The translations under genes were made by a program, and so were the position numbers. Source: Spirochaetaceae bacterium (GTDB taxonomy: Bacteria > Spirochaetota > Spirochaetia > Treponematales > Treponemataceae). Taken from it: a stretch of 64,000 nucleotides of DNA. Below the pieces are notes generated by a model. The model was not told the origin of the DNA. It worked only from the letters and a program-made list of their open reading frames with translations, and did not search any database. Positions 1-9,331 of the stretch are shown here, in pieces (positions within the stretch are counted from its first letter, which is position 1; each line of letters opens with the position of its first letter). The stretch covers positions 1 through 64,000 of the forward strand of contig JAFZVC010000026.1 of NCBI GenBank assembly GCA_017618015.1. Direction: 5' to 3'.

Positions 1-1
1 A

Positions 2-544
2 ACACTTAAAGTTGTTGGTTCGTTCCACGGACTTTCCCGCGAGCGTTCTGACGCACGTAAGTACCCGGCTATTGACCCGCTCGATTCTTGGTCAAAGTAC
101 AAGAGCGTTATCCGTGAGGATTGGGTTGCATTTGCCCGCCGCGCGCTCGCTCGTGGTACGGAAGTTAACCAGATGATGAAAGTTGTCGGTGAGGAAGGAA
201 CGAGCACAGAAGATTATATCGCTTATCTTAAGAGCGATTTCCTTGATGCCGTTTATTTCCAGCAGAACTCGTTCGATGCAGTTGATTCAGCATGTGTCGT
301 TGAGCGTCAGGCATATATTTTCAAGAAAATCGTTGAAATCCTTGGAACGAACTTCGCCCTTGAAAACAAAGACGATGCACGTGACTATTTCAACAAGCTC
401 CGCCAGACATTCCTTGACTGGAACTATACAGAATGGCAGGGCGATGAGTTCAAGAAAATTGAGGACGACATTAACAAGCTGTATGCTTCCTGCGAAGGCA
501 AGCTTACTGCAGAAACAGTTGCTCTGCTTAAGGATGGTGAATAA
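2..544 (+). CDS. atpA: V-type ATP synthase subunit A, C-terminal part (gene starts before the window)
   Basis: This is the catalytic A subunit of the V1/A1 ATPase, which couples ATP hydrolysis or synthesis to ion flow at the cytoplasmic membrane. Only the last 180 codons are present; the reading frame is open from base 2. The piece starts in the conserved stretch [20 protein letters not shown] (the A-type 'YPAI' region lining the nucleotide site) and continues into the helical C-terminal domain. The stop lies two bases before the ATG of subunit B, so the genes are co-transcribed and probably translationally coupled. The Walker A part lies upstream and cannot be checked here. Confidence 0.95.
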   Translation, partial: TLKVVGSFHGLSRERSDARKYPAIDPLDSWSKYKSVIREDWVAFARRALARGTEVNQMMKVVGEEGTSTEDYIAYLKSDFLDAVYFQQNSFDAVDSACVVERQAYIFKKIVEILGTNFALENKDDARDYFNKLRQTFLDWNYTEWQGDEFKKIEDDINKLYASCEGKLTAETVALLKDGE

Positions 545-546
545 TC

Positions 547-1854
547 ATGAAGAAGATTTACAGCAAAATTGAATCTATTAACGGTAGTGTTATCACAGTC
601 CGTGCAGATGATGTTAAATATGGCGAACTTGCAGAGATAGAGACCTCTTTTGGTACTTCTCTTGCTGAAGTAAACCGTATCTCTGGCGACCTTGTTTCAC
701 TTCAGGTTTTCGCCGGAGGCCGTGGTGTTTCAACAGGTGATAAAATCCGCTTCCTTGGTCACGAAATGCAGGTAAGCTTTTCTGACGACCTTATGGGACG
801 CATTTTTGACGGTGCTGGTAACCCACGCGATAAAGGTCCTGCCCTTAAAGACAACCTCGTTGCTATCGGTGGTCCTTCTGTTAACCCGTCAAAGCGTATC
901 GTCGCAAAGCGCATGATCCGTACTGGTATCCCTATGATTGATATGTTCAACACACTGGTTGTTTCTCAGAAACTGCCTATTTTCTCAATCTCCGGTGAGC
1001 CATACAACCAGCTGCTTGCACGTATTGCCATGCAGGCTGAAGTTGATGTAATCATCCTTGGTGGTATGGGTCTTAAATACGATGACTACCTTTACTTCAA
1101 GAGCACTCTTGAAGAGGGCGGCGCGCTCAGCCACACAGTTATGTTCGTTCATACAGCTGCTGACCCGACCGTTGAATGTCTTGAAGTTCCGGATATGTCA
1201 CTTGCTGTTGCTGAGCAGTTCGCTCTTCAGGGCAAAGACGTTCTCGTTCTTCTTACAGATATGACGAACTTCGCTGACTCAATGAAGGAAATTGCTATTA
1301 CCCAGGAGCAGGTTCCGTCTAACCGCGGTTATCCAGGTGACCTTTACAGCCAGCTCGCTGCTCGCTACGAAAAAGCCGTTGACTTTGATGATGCAGGTTC
1401 CGTAACGATTCTTGCAGTTACTACAATGCCTGGTGATGACGTTACGCACCCTGTTCCTGATAACACAGGATATATCACAGAAGGTCAGTTCTACCTTAAG
1501 GGCGGACGCATTGAGCCGTTCGGAAGCCTTTCACGTCTTAAACAGAACGTAAACGGCAAGACACGCAACGATCACCGCGCTCTTATGGACGGTATGATTC
1601 GTCTTTACTCTTCCTACAAAGACACACTCGAAAAGAAGTCTATGGGCTTTATGATGTCAGAGTGGGATGAGAAGCTTTTGAAATATGGTGAGATGTTCGA
1701 GAAAGAGATGATGGATCTTTCTGTGAACATTCCTCTTGAAGGTGCTCTTGATATGGGTTGGAAGATTCTTTCTACCTGCTTCAAGAAAGAAGAGACCGGT
1801 ATTAAGTCTGAGCTTATTGCACAGTATTGGCCAAAGAGTGCTGATTCCGAGTAA
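547..1854 (+). CDS. atpB: V-type ATP synthase subunit B
   Basis: This is the non-catalytic nucleotide-binding subunit that alternates with A in the V1/A1 hexamer. The 435-residue length is normal for the family. A beta-barrel N-domain (about 1-75) is followed by a RecA-like core in which the P-loop is replaced by the degenerate SGEPYN at 149-154, as expected for B rather than A. The pattern [21 protein letters not shown] and the later [10 protein letters not shown] stretch are typical. It lies between A and D in the order A-B-D-I-K. Confidence 0.97.
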   Translation: MKKIYSKIESINGSVITVRADDVKYGELAEIETSFGTSLAEVNRISGDLVSLQVFAGGRGVSTGDKIRFLGHEMQVSFSDDLMGRIFDGAGNPRDKGPALKDNLVAIGGPSVNPSKRIVAKRMIRTGIPMIDMFNTLVVSQKLPIFSISGEPYNQLLARIAMQAEVDVIILGGMGLKYDDYLYFKSTLEEGGALSHTVMFVHTAADPTVECLEVPDMSLAVAEQFALQGKDVLVLLTDMTNFADSMKEIAITQEQVPSNRGYPGDLYSQLAARYEKAVDFDDAGSVTILAVTTMPGDDVTHPVPDNTGYITEGQFYLKGGRIEPFGSLSRLKQNVNGKTRNDHRALMDGMIRLYSSYKDTLEKKSMGFMMSEWDEKLLKYGEMFEKEMMDLSVNIPLEGALDMGWKILSTCFKKEETGIKSELIAQYWPKSADSE

Positions 1855-1867
1855 CGGAGTAATCTGA

Positions 1868-2497
1868 ATGGCAAAACTAAAGCTGACTAAAAATGAACTT
1901 AAGGCTCAAAAAGACGCGCTTAAAATGTACAAGCGTTATCTTCCGACCCTTACGCTCAAAAAACAGCAGCTCCAGACAGAAATAAGGACTATCGACGCAC
2001 GCGCTAAAGAAGTTAGGGCAAAGCGCGAGGCTCTTGAAAAAGAGTTCTCACGTTGGCTCGCAGTTTTTGGTGAAGAAGATGCGTTCAAGCCCGATATGGT
2101 CACTGTCAAGAATATACGGAAAAGTGTAGGGAACATAGCTGGTGTATCCATTCCAGTCTACGAAGGTGCAGATTTTTCAAGAGGGGATTATGATTTGTAC
2201 TCAACCCCGCTTTGGATTGATTTGGCTGCTGATAGGATGGAAAAAGCACTGGAATATGATCTTGAAGCCGATGTTCTTGATGAGCAGGTAAGACTTCTGT
2301 CAAAAGAGCTTAGAACTACGACACAAAGGGTTAATCTTTTCGAGAAAGTAAAGATTCCCGATACAAAAGCAAACATAAAGCGGATAACAGTTTACCTTGG
2401 TGACCAGCAGGTTGCCGCCGTTGTCCGTGGAAAGATTTCTAAGAAAAATCTTGAGGTTGCCGCTGAAAAAGCAAAACAGGAGGAGGCTGAAGAATGA
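1868..2497 (+). CDS. atpD: V-type ATP synthase subunit D
   Basis: This is the central-stalk subunit that turns inside the A3B3 head and transmits torque to the membrane ring. The 209 residues are mostly charged helix at both ends (about 5-60 and 130-209), which fits the long antiparallel coiled coil of the family. N-terminal KLTKNELKAQKDALKMYKRY resembles the conserved start of D subunits. The stop overlaps the start of subunit I by four bases (ATGA), indicating coupled translation. Confidence rests on family pattern plus operon position. Confidence 0.92.
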   Translation: MAKLKLTKNELKAQKDALKMYKRYLPTLTLKKQQLQTEIRTIDARAKEVRAKREALEKEFSRWLAVFGEEDAFKPDMVTVKNIRKSVGNIAGVSIPVYEGADFSRGDYDLYSTPLWIDLAADRMEKALEYDLEADVLDEQVRLLSKELRTTTQRVNLFEKVKIPDTKANIKRITVYLGDQQVAAVVRGKISKKNLEVAAEKAKQEEAEE

Positions 2498-4344
2498 TTG
2501 TACCTATGAAAAAAATCTTCCTCGTTGTTTTGGACGCGGAGAAAAAAGCAGCTCTTAAGAAACTTCGTTCTGCGGGTCTTGTCCATCTTGAAGATATTCA
2601 GGGTGCAGGTGCGGAACTGACTTCTCTTAAGACAGAACACTCAAAACTTGAGTCTGTCTGTATGCAGCTTTCTGATCTTAAAGTTCCGAAAGGTTTTTCT
2701 TCAAAAGAAAAAATCGAGGCAGCCGATATGTCCGAGCTCGCGGACAAGATTCTTGAGCTTTTTGAGCGCAAGAAAACGTGTCTGTCCGAGATTACGCAGT
2801 GTACGGTCGAGCTGGAGCGTCTCCAGAAATGGGGTGGTGTAAACCCTGCAGATTTTGAGTATCTCGCCGGCAAGGAAATTTCTCTTGCTATGTACGAGAT
2901 TCCTGCTGCAAAATACAGAATGCTCCCGGACGACGTTAACACTGTTTTCGTTAATGAGGATAAATCGAACGTAAGGTTCCTTCTCGTTACGAAAGACGGC
3001 GTAAAGCCTTCTTCAATGCCGGCGGAAGCATTTGCAGTGACAATGCCACAGAAGTCTACGGATGAAATGTCTGAGATTATTATCCGCGACAAAGCTGAAA
3101 TTGCAAAAATAGACAATCTTCTCTATTCTGCAGTTTCCTATGTTCCGGAACTTAAGAAAGCTTCTGCAGTACAGGCAAAGAAAGTTGAGTTCGAGAATGT
3201 ATTCTCCGGAATGGAGCATGATTCAGAAACAACTACGCCGCTCGCGTGGATTACAGGTTTTGTTCCCGCTGATGACCTTGATAAAGTGAAGAAACTCGCT
3301 GACGAAGAAAAATGGGGCTTTGCCGCCATGGATCCGACAGACGAGGATAACGTTCCTACAAAGCTTAAGAACAACAAGCTCGTAAGTCTTATCTACCCTG
3401 TAACAGACTTCTTGGGTACTGTTCCGGGGTATAAAGAATACGATATTTCTGGTTGGTTCCTGCTTTTCTTCGCGATATTCTTCGGAATCATATTCGGAGA
3501 TGGCGGTTACGGCGCTCTTATGACCATAATCGCAGTTTTCGCATTGCTCGGTGGAGCAATAAAGAAAAAGAAAGCATCTCCGGGTGTATGTCTCTTGCTG
3601 TTGCTCGGTCTTACGACAATGGCTTGGGGAACGATTACTTGTACTTGGTTTGGAATTGAGCCACAGTTTCTTCCTGAATGGCTAAAGAACATTTCTATTC
3701 CAGCAATATCGAATGCTACTGAGGACAGTGACTGGGTAAGCCAGAACCTACAGATTTTGTGCTTTACTCTTGCGCTTGCTCAGCTTACGATTGCACATCT
3801 TAAGGGATTCGTCCGCTATATCAAATCCTTGAAGTGTATAGGCGAAATTGGTTCGCTCGGTATGCTATGGGGCTTATATACGCTCGTCCTTAACATGGTC
3901 GTCGATTCTGAACGTTTCCCGCTTCCAAACTTCGCAATTCCGCTTATCGGCGGTGGATTCTTATTGAATTTCATCTTTGCGAACTACGACGGAAGCATCG
4001 GTAAATCGATACTTGAAAGCCTGAAAAACATCGTCTCCGTCCTTCTTGGCGTAGTAAATGTTTTCTCAGATATTGTATCGTATATACGTTTGTGGGCAGT
4101 CGGTCTTGCAGGAAGCGCTATTTCTGCAACCGTAAACGAGATGGCAGGACCAATGCTTGGCGGCTTCATCATTTTCGCCGGTATTCTGCTTCTTTGTTTC
4201 GGTCATGGTTTGAATATGGTGCTTAATGTTCTTTCTGTTATTGTTCATGGTGTACGCTTGAATACGTTGGAGTTCTCCAACCACTTGGGTATGTCATGGT
4301 CTGGTTTTAAATATGAACCGTTCAGTGAGGCGGTTGAAAAATAG
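2494..4344 (+). CDS. atpI: V-type ATP synthase subunit I (membrane stator subunit)
   Basis: This is the large membrane subunit (Vo a/I type) that forms the ion half-channels beside the K ring and holds the peripheral stalk. The 616 residues divide into a soluble, helical N-terminal half (about 1-315) and a C-terminal half with about seven hydrophobic segments starting near residue 320. The pattern FGIIFGDGGYG (TM1) and the later SYIRLWAVGLAG segment are hallmarks; the Arg in SYIRLWAVGLAG is the expected residue facing the rotor carboxylate. The gene overlaps subunit D by four bases and is separated from K by a structured 82-base spacer. Confidence 0.95.
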   Translation: MIVPMKKIFLVVLDAEKKAALKKLRSAGLVHLEDIQGAGAELTSLKTEHSKLESVCMQLSDLKVPKGFSSKEKIEAADMSELADKILELFERKKTCLSEITQCTVELERLQKWGGVNPADFEYLAGKEISLAMYEIPAAKYRMLPDDVNTVFVNEDKSNVRFLLVTKDGVKPSSMPAEAFAVTMPQKSTDEMSEIIIRDKAEIAKIDNLLYSAVSYVPELKKASAVQAKKVEFENVFSGMEHDSETTTPLAWITGFVPADDLDKVKKLADEEKWGFAAMDPTDEDNVPTKLKNNKLVSLIYPVTDFLGTVPGYKEYDISGWFLLFFAIFFGIIFGDGGYGALMTIIAVFALLGGAIKKKKASPGVCLLLLLGLTTMAWGTITCTWFGIEPQFLPEWLKNISIPAISNATEDSDWVSQNLQILCFTLALAQLTIAHLKGFVRYIKSLKCIGEIGSLGMLWGLYTLVLNMVVDSERFPLPNFAIPLIGGGFLLNFIFANYDGSIGKSILESLKNIVSVLLGVVNVFSDIVSYIRLWAVGLAGSAISATVNEMAGPMLGGFIIFAGILLLCFGHGLNMVLNVLSVIVHGVRLNTLEFSNHLGMSWSGFKYEPFSEAVEK

Positions 4345-4352
4345 AAAAAATG

Positions 4353-4419
4353 AAGAGCTTGTGGGCGAATATGAAGTCTGCATGCTCTTTGTATAGTCCG
4401 GTAAAAAACCGGTAAGGAG
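4353..4419 (+). promoter_or_regulatory. Two hairpins in the I-K spacer, before the subunit K ribosome binding site
   Basis: The spacer between subunits I and K can form AAGAGC/GCTCTT (4353-4358 with 4384-4389) and CCGGT-AAAAA-ACCGG (4398-4412). The second hairpin ends two bases before AAGGAG (4414-4419), which serves the ATG at 4427. There is no T-tract, so this is not a terminator. K is needed in many copies per complex, so an RNA-processing or translation-boosting role is a reasonable inference, by analogy with the atpE leader of F-type operons. Confidence 0.45.
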
Positions 4420-4426
4420 TTAAATT

Positions 4427-4855
4427 ATGTTAGGTTATTTTGGCGCGGCATGTGTTCTTGGTATTGCAGCTATCGGTTCTGCAATTGGTATCGGTATCGC
4501 AGGACAGGCTGCTATTGGCGCTTGGAAACGCTGCTATATGAATAATAAGCCAGCTCCGTTCATCCTGACTGTTTTTGCAGGTGCACCGCTTACACAGACA
4601 ATTTACGGCTTCCTTCTTATGCAGACAATGATCGGCAAAGTGGCTGAAGGCGCAATGCAGGATGGTGCTGCTCTTGCTCTTGGTATTTTCTCTGGTCTTG
4701 CAATGGCTGTTTCTGCTATTTCTCAGGGAAAAGCAGGTGCTGCTGGTTCTGACGCTCTTGGAGAGACAGGAAAAGGTTTCTCTCAGTACATCATGGTTGT
4801 AGGTCTTTGTGAGACTGTTGCTCTTTTCGCAATGGTATTCTCATTCTTGGTCTAA
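4427..4855 (+). CDS. atpK: V-type ATP synthase subunit K (proteolipid ring)
   Basis: This is the membrane rotor-ring proteolipid. At 142 residues it has four hydrophobic helices formed by two fused hairpins, the V-type arrangement. The first hairpin carries Gln57 in GAPLTQTIYG where an ion-binding carboxylate could sit, and the second carries Glu129 in VVGLCETVAL. One carboxylate per two hairpins is the pattern of V-type rings. Glycine-rich packing motifs (GSAIGIGIAGQAAIGAWKR) are clear. A strong AAGGAG precedes the start. Whether H+ or Na+ is carried cannot be read with confidence. Confidence 0.95.
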   Translation: MLGYFGAACVLGIAAIGSAIGIGIAGQAAIGAWKRCYMNNKPAPFILTVFAGAPLTQTIYGFLLMQTMIGKVAEGAMQDGAALALGIFSGLAMAVSAISQGKAGAAGSDALGETGKGFSQYIMVVGLCETVALFAMVFSFLV

Positions 4856-4870
4856 TCAGAAAGCGTCCTA

Positions 4871-6016
4871 ATGAAAATAAAAATACCCCGTTCTGTCATT
4901 ATTGGCGGAACGGGATGCACAAAAAAAGTGGAAATCGGTGGCAATGCACCGGTTTCCATTCAAACAATGTGGAAAGAGGGCATTACTGACGTTAAAAACG
5001 ACAGTAAAGCCCTGTTTTCTATTATAGACAGAATAGAAAAACTTGCCTCTCTTGGTTGCGATATTGTCCGCTTTGCAGTACCCGATATGGAAAGCGCGGA
5101 ATCATTGTGTAAAATAGCCGAGCATTCCGTTTTGCCGCTTGTCGCCGATATCCATTTTGACTACAAACTCGCTTTGAAATGCCTAGACGGAAATGTCGAA
5201 AAAATACGAATAAATCCTGGAAACATTGGAAGCCGGGAGAACGTAGAGAAAGTTGTCGCAGGCTGCCGTGACAAAGGTGTTGCCATTCGCATAGGTATTA
5301 ACACAGGAAGCCTTCCTCGCGACCTCGTAGAAAAAGTTTCCAACAATACGATAACACGCGCAGAAGCTCTTGTAGAAACTGCAATGCGTGAGGCTTCTGT
5401 TTTCGAAGAACTATCATTTAATCAATATGTAATTTCTATGAAAGCATCCAGCGTTAACGAGACTGTTGAATGCAACACCCGTTTCGCTGAAAAATACGAT
5501 ATACCGCTTCATATCGGCGTCACAGAAGCCGGTCCGCTTATTGCCGGCATTGTAAAAAGCTCACTCGCTTTTTCACGGCTTCTCGAAAACAACATTGGTT
5601 CTACAGTTCGCGTAAGCCTTTCTGATACACCAGAAAATGAAGTTATAGCAGCCCGCGAGATCCTCCGCGAAACAGGAAAACGTTCTGGCGGTGTACGACT
5701 CGTATCTTGTCCTCGGTGCGGACGGAACGGTTTTGATGTCCACGGATTTACTTCACGCTGGCAGAACAGACTTATGTCGCTCGACAAGGACATAACCGTT
5801 GCTGTTATGGGGTGTGTCGTTAACGGTCCCGGCGAAGGGAAGCATGCAGATATCGGAATAACAGGAACAGGTGATTCCGTTATCATCTTCAAACATGGGC
5901 AAATTGTCCGTACAATCCGCCCTGATGACACACAAAACATGACTGTACAAGATAAACTGAACTCTCTCTCAAAAAATGCCGATATAGCATTTGAAGAGGA
6001 GTTAATGTCTTTGTGA
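4871..6016 (+). CDS. ispG: 4-hydroxy-3-methylbut-2-enyl diphosphate synthase
   Basis: IspG (GcpE) converts methylerythritol cyclodiphosphate to HMBPP, the next-to-last step of the MEP isoprenoid pathway, using a [4Fe-4S] cluster. The 381-residue length fits the short bacterial form. The TIM-barrel half contains IRINPGNIGS, and the C-terminal half has the cluster cysteines in LVSCPRCGR and AVMGCVVNGPGE. It begins 15 bases after subunit K without a terminator, so it may share the ATPase transcript. dxr of the same pathway is at 55047-56213. Confidence 0.96.
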   Translation: MKIKIPRSVIIGGTGCTKKVEIGGNAPVSIQTMWKEGITDVKNDSKALFSIIDRIEKLASLGCDIVRFAVPDMESAESLCKIAEHSVLPLVADIHFDYKLALKCLDGNVEKIRINPGNIGSRENVEKVVAGCRDKGVAIRIGINTGSLPRDLVEKVSNNTITRAEALVETAMREASVFEELSFNQYVISMKASSVNETVECNTRFAEKYDIPLHIGVTEAGPLIAGIVKSSLAFSRLLENNIGSTVRVSLSDTPENEVIAAREILRETGKRSGGVRLVSCPRCGRNGFDVHGFTSRWQNRLMSLDKDITVAVMGCVVNGPGEGKHADIGITGTGDSVIIFKHGQIVRTIRPDDTQNMTVQDKLNSLSKNADIAFEEELMSL

Positions 6017-7140
6017 AAAGCCTAAAATCAGTTTTCATTTTCGTTTTTATACTCTGTACTTTTTTTGCATACTCATTCAGTTATGACGACGCCTGGAAAA
6101 GCCTTGATACAGCACGTTTAAAGTTTGAGGAAGGCGATATTGGACAGGCTCTAAAATACGCTGAAAATGCGAAAGAAATCCGTAAAAACGAAAGTACAGC
6201 GGCATTAACGTCTTTGGAAAACGCGCTCAAACCGCTAGCTGTTCAGGAAGTAGGTGATTTAATCCCCGATGTAGAAGAGATTCTTACTGAGCGAATGGAA
6301 AATGATGCTCTTAAATATATTCATAAACTGACAGACTTATATGGAAATAGTTATTTTAATAACTCCGTCACTAAAATAAAAAACTTCTATCAGGATAGAG
6401 CTGCTTATCCTGAGGCTGATTATTTAATTGCAAAAATATATATGCAGGAAGGCGAGTATTCATCTGCAGCCGATTATTACGAGAAGGCTTTAGCGAATAA
6501 AGATGTTCTTGATGTCCCCGATGAAAAATACGACATTATGTATGATGCGGCAGAACTCGCCAGACTCCGTAAGGATGAAGTAAAGTTTCAGAATTATCTT
6601 AATCAGATACTGAAAGATAACGATAGATTTTCAGACGGAGAGAAATATACGGCATATCTTAAAGCGATTGTCAGATATTCAATCTCCAGACAAGCAGATT
6701 CAATCGATAAGCTTTTCCTGCTTTACAGAAGTAACCATTATAAATCTTTGAATGCGCTTCTTAAACTAACAGAATATTACATTTCCAATAATGAATATGA
6801 AAGGGCGTATTATACATGTATCCTATCTGTTCTTACGTCTTTTACAAGAATTTATGAGATTATTACTGCAAGAAACCAGAAATATACTTATACAACCTTA
6901 GATTTGTTTTTTAAAGAAGCTCTTAAATACCGTGATGTAAAGGAATGGATGAATAAAAACAACGTATGGCGTGGTTTTTATAACTTCGGTGTTCTTCTTT
7001 CTTACGATAATTATTCGCCTTATGAAGATATTTGGTTACAATCAAATAAACAACTTGCTGAACAACTCTTTGAGGTAATAAAGAATAGTTGTCCAGATAA
7101 AACGATCGTTAATCTTATTAAGAAAGCTACTACATTCTAG
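6013..7140 (+). CDS. Exported helical-repeat (TPR-like) protein
   Basis: The 375-residue protein starts with GTG at 6013, overlapping the ispG stop. It has a signal peptide (Lys-rich start, hydrophobic VFIFVFILCTFFAYSFS). The mature part is rich in paired helices of TPR type, for example YPEADYLIAKIYMQEGEYSS and the following AADYYEKAL. No catalytic motif is seen. It is probably a periplasmic scaffold protein; the precise role is unknown. Its 3' end overlaps the convergent fcl gene by 11 bases, leaving no room for a terminator between them. Confidence 0.8.
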   Translation: MKSLKSVFIFVFILCTFFAYSFSYDDAWKSLDTARLKFEEGDIGQALKYAENAKEIRKNESTAALTSLENALKPLAVQEVGDLIPDVEEILTERMENDALKYIHKLTDLYGNSYFNNSVTKIKNFYQDRAAYPEADYLIAKIYMQEGEYSSAADYYEKALANKDVLDVPDEKYDIMYDAAELARLRKDEVKFQNYLNQILKDNDRFSDGEKYTAYLKAIVRYSISRQADSIDKLFLLYRSNHYKSLNALLKLTEYYISNNEYERAYYTCILSVLTSFTRIYEIITARNQKYTYTTLDLFFKEALKYRDVKEWMNKNNVWRGFYNFGVLLSYDNYSPYEDIWLQSNKQLAEQLFEVIKNSCPDKTIVNLIKKATTF

Positions 7141-8101
7141 CATCAGAATTGAGAAAATCTTGATAAGAAATCTTAATTCCGTCTTTAAGTTCTGTCTTCG
7201 GTTTCCATCCAAGTTTTAAAAGCCGTGTTATATCGCAGAGCTTTCTTGGTGTACCGTTCGGTTTAGATGTATCCCAATGAATCTCGCATTTTCTTCCAGG
7301 AACATCTTCATAAACAATAGTTCTTACTGTTTCTGCAAGTTCCTTTATGGTAAGTTCTTTGCCGCTTCCAACATTAACAAAATCGCCTGTTGGTGTGCGT
7401 AAATCAGCAGCATGACAATTTTCCATTAGATAAACGACAGCCTCTGCCAAATCGTCGCTGAAAAGGAATTCGCGTAATGGAGAGCCGTCACCCCAAAGTT
7501 CAACTTCGTCTTTTTCGCTTGCTTTTGCTTCATGGAATTTGCGAATGAGCGCAGGAAGAACATGAGATCCGAACAGTTCGTAATTGTCTCCTATACCATA
7601 AAGATTTGTCGGCATTACAGAAAGATAATCGGTTCCGTATTGCTTGTTGTAAGCAGTACAAAGCTTTATAACGCTTATTTTCGCAAGCGCATACGCATCG
7701 TTCGTCGGTTCAAGAGGGCCAGTAAGCAAAGATTCTTCCTGTATCGGCTGCGGCGCCATTTTTGGGTAAATACAGGTTGACCCAAGGTTCATAAGCTTTT
7801 TAACGTTGTTTTTGCGTGAGGCTTCAACTATATTAAAGCCAATCATCATATTCTGGTATATAAAGTCAGCAGGATACGTTGAGTTTGCACCAATGCCACC
7901 TACATGCGCCGCAGCTAAAAAAACGTATTCAGGTTTTTCTTTGTCGAAAAACTCGCTGACAGCTGCCTGATCAAGCAGATCAAGTTCAGCATGAGTCCTT
8001 GTTATAATGTTCGAATAACCTTTAGACTTCAAGTTGCGTACAATCGCGCTTCCAACCAAGCCCCTGTGTCCTGCTACATATATGCGTGAACCTTTGTCCA
8101 T
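7130..8101 (-). CDS. fcl: GDP-L-fucose synthase
   Basis: Fcl (WcaG) is the bifunctional 3,5-epimerase/4-reductase that turns GDP-4-keto-6-deoxymannose into GDP-L-fucose. The 323-residue SDR fold shows the nucleotide motif GHRGLVGSAI near residue 11 and the catalytic YALAK motif (Tyr/Lys) after DAYALAKISV. PTNLYGIGDNYE and GDGSPLREFLFSDDLAEA are typical of the family. It follows gmd in the direction of transcription, and the product feeds the two GT11 fucosyltransferases of this locus. It is the last gene of the minus-strand glycan locus. Confidence 0.96.
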   Translation of the reverse strand: MDKGSRIYVAGHRGLVGSAIVRNLKSKGYSNIITRTHAELDLLDQAAVSEFFDKEKPEYVFLAAAHVGGIGANSTYPADFIYQNMMIGFNIVEASRKNNVKKLMNLGSTCIYPKMAPQPIQEESLLTGPLEPTNDAYALAKISVIKLCTAYNKQYGTDYLSVMPTNLYGIGDNYELFGSHVLPALIRKFHEAKASEKDEVELWGDGSPLREFLFSDDLAEAVVYLMENCHAADLRTPTGDFVNVGSGKELTIKELAETVRTIVYEDVPGRKCEIHWDTSKPNGTPRKLCDITRLLKLGWKPKTELKDGIKISYQDFLNSDARM

Positions 8102-8167
8102 AATAATCTCCAGTGTATATCGACTGCTGCTTTAAAACTGCGCGCGAGCTTTCTGTTAATACGTCTG

Positions 8168-8248
8168 GTCAAGGCACGTACGCCTACGGCTATCTAAAGC
8201 CTTGACTCAGCCGTTTTGACGCTTGGTAAAAAAATATCAAGCGTCAAT
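8168..8248. repeat. Nested inverted repeats between gmd and fcl
   Basis: Two dyads fill the 142-base gmd-fcl gap. GTCAAGGC (8168-8175) pairs with GCCTTGAC (8199-8206) around 23 bases. TTGACGCTTG pairs perfectly with CAAGCGTCAA around a 12-base A-rich loop (about 8215-8248), reaching into the last codons of gmd. On the minus strand the second loop is T-rich but no T-run follows the stem, so a simple terminator is doubtful. RNA processing or a REP-like element is possible. Confidence 0.5.
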
Positions 8249-9320
8249 GAAGCCTTGCGTTCGCGTCTTTTACGACAAACTCAAGATCATGCTTCATCAT
8301 TATCTTAACAAGCTGCTCAAAGCTCGTTTTTCGTGGATTCCAACCAAGTTTTGTCTTCGCTTTTGTCGGGTCTCCTAAAAGAGTATCAACCTCACAAGGA
8401 CGGAAGTATTTCGGGTCTACCTCGATAAGTACTTTGCCTGTCGCCTTATCGTATCCTTTTTCATCTACGCCTTCGCCTTTGAATTCAATATCGATTCCGG
8501 CTTCTTTAAACGCAAGCTCACAGAACTGGCGGACAGAATATTGCTCGCCTGTAGCTATAACAAAGTCTTCCGGTTGATCCTGCTGAAGGATGAGCCACAT
8601 ACACTCAACATAGTCCTTGGCGTAGCCCCAGTCACGAAGGCTGTTCAAATTACCAAGATAAAGTTTTTTCTGATAACCTTTGGCTATACGACTTGCTGCA
8701 AGCGTTATTTTTCGCGTTACGAATGTCTCCCCGCGCCGCTCCGATTCGTGATTGAAAAGAATACCGTTTGCTGCGAACATGCCATAGCTTTCTCTGTAAT
8801 TCTTCACAATCCAAAAACCGTATTGCTTTGCGACCGCATATGGAGAGCGGGGGTAGAACGGTGTCGTCTCTTTTTGTGGAATCTCCTGAACTTTACCGAA
8901 AAGTTCGGAAGTAGAAGCCTGATAAATTTTACATGTCTTCTCAAGCCCAAGGAAACGTACTGCTTCCAGGATACGAAGCACGCCGGTCGCATCTGCATCG
9001 GCTGTGTATTCAGGAACTTCAAATGAAACTTGTACGTGTGATTGTGCAGCAAGATTGTATATTTCGGAAGGCTGAATCTCGCGTATAAGACGCGTAAGGC
9101 TTATTGAATCAGTCATGTCGCCATAGTGAAGGTGTACACGACGGTCTTTGTGCATATCTTCAATAAGATCTTCTATGTATAAATGCTCGATTCTTCCTGT
9201 GTTAAATGATGAGGAGCGGCGCAAGATACCGTGAACCTCATATCCCTTATCAAGAAGAAATTCGGCGAGAAAAGAACCGTCCTGTCCTGTAATACCTGTA
9301 ATCAATGCGGTTTTCTTCAT
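8244..9320 (-). CDS. gmd: GDP-mannose 4,6-dehydratase
   Basis: Gmd converts GDP-D-mannose to GDP-4-keto-6-deoxy-D-mannose, the first step toward GDP-L-fucose. I chose the ATG at 9320 (protein begins [16 protein letters not shown]) because it has AGGAG just upstream and puts the Rossmann motif GITGQDG at the normal place; this gives 358 residues. The catalytic Tyr-Lys pair is in [12 protein letters not shown], and EVDPKYFRP with its following stretch is typical of the C-terminus. ManC (43408-44508) supplies the GDP-mannose and Fcl uses the product. Confidence 0.96.
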   Translation of the reverse strand: MKKTALITGITGQDGSFLAEFLLDKGYEVHGILRRSSSFNTGRIEHLYIEDLIEDMHKDRRVHLHYGDMTDSISLTRLIREIQPSEIYNLAAQSHVQVSFEVPEYTADADATGVLRILEAVRFLGLEKTCKIYQASTSELFGKVQEIPQKETTPFYPRSPYAVAKQYGFWIVKNYRESYGMFAANGILFNHESERRGETFVTRKITLAASRIAKGYQKKLYLGNLNSLRDWGYAKDYVECMWLILQQDQPEDFVIATGEQYSVRQFCELAFKEAGIDIEFKGEGVDEKGYDKATGKVLIEVDPKYFRPCEVDTLLGDPTKAKTKLGWNPRKTSFEQLVKIMMKHDLEFVVKDANARLH

Positions 9321-9331
9321 TATGTTTTCTC

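Noticed and set aside
2598-3116. Long minus-strand open frame opposite ATPase subunit I
   Set aside because: It lies wholly inside a well-supported gene, has no ribosome binding site and a Ser/Ile-rich composition typical of a shadow frame.
8541-9026. 161-codon plus-strand frame opposite gmd
   Set aside because: gmd is intact on the minus strand with all motifs; the opposite frame has no start signal or known pattern.
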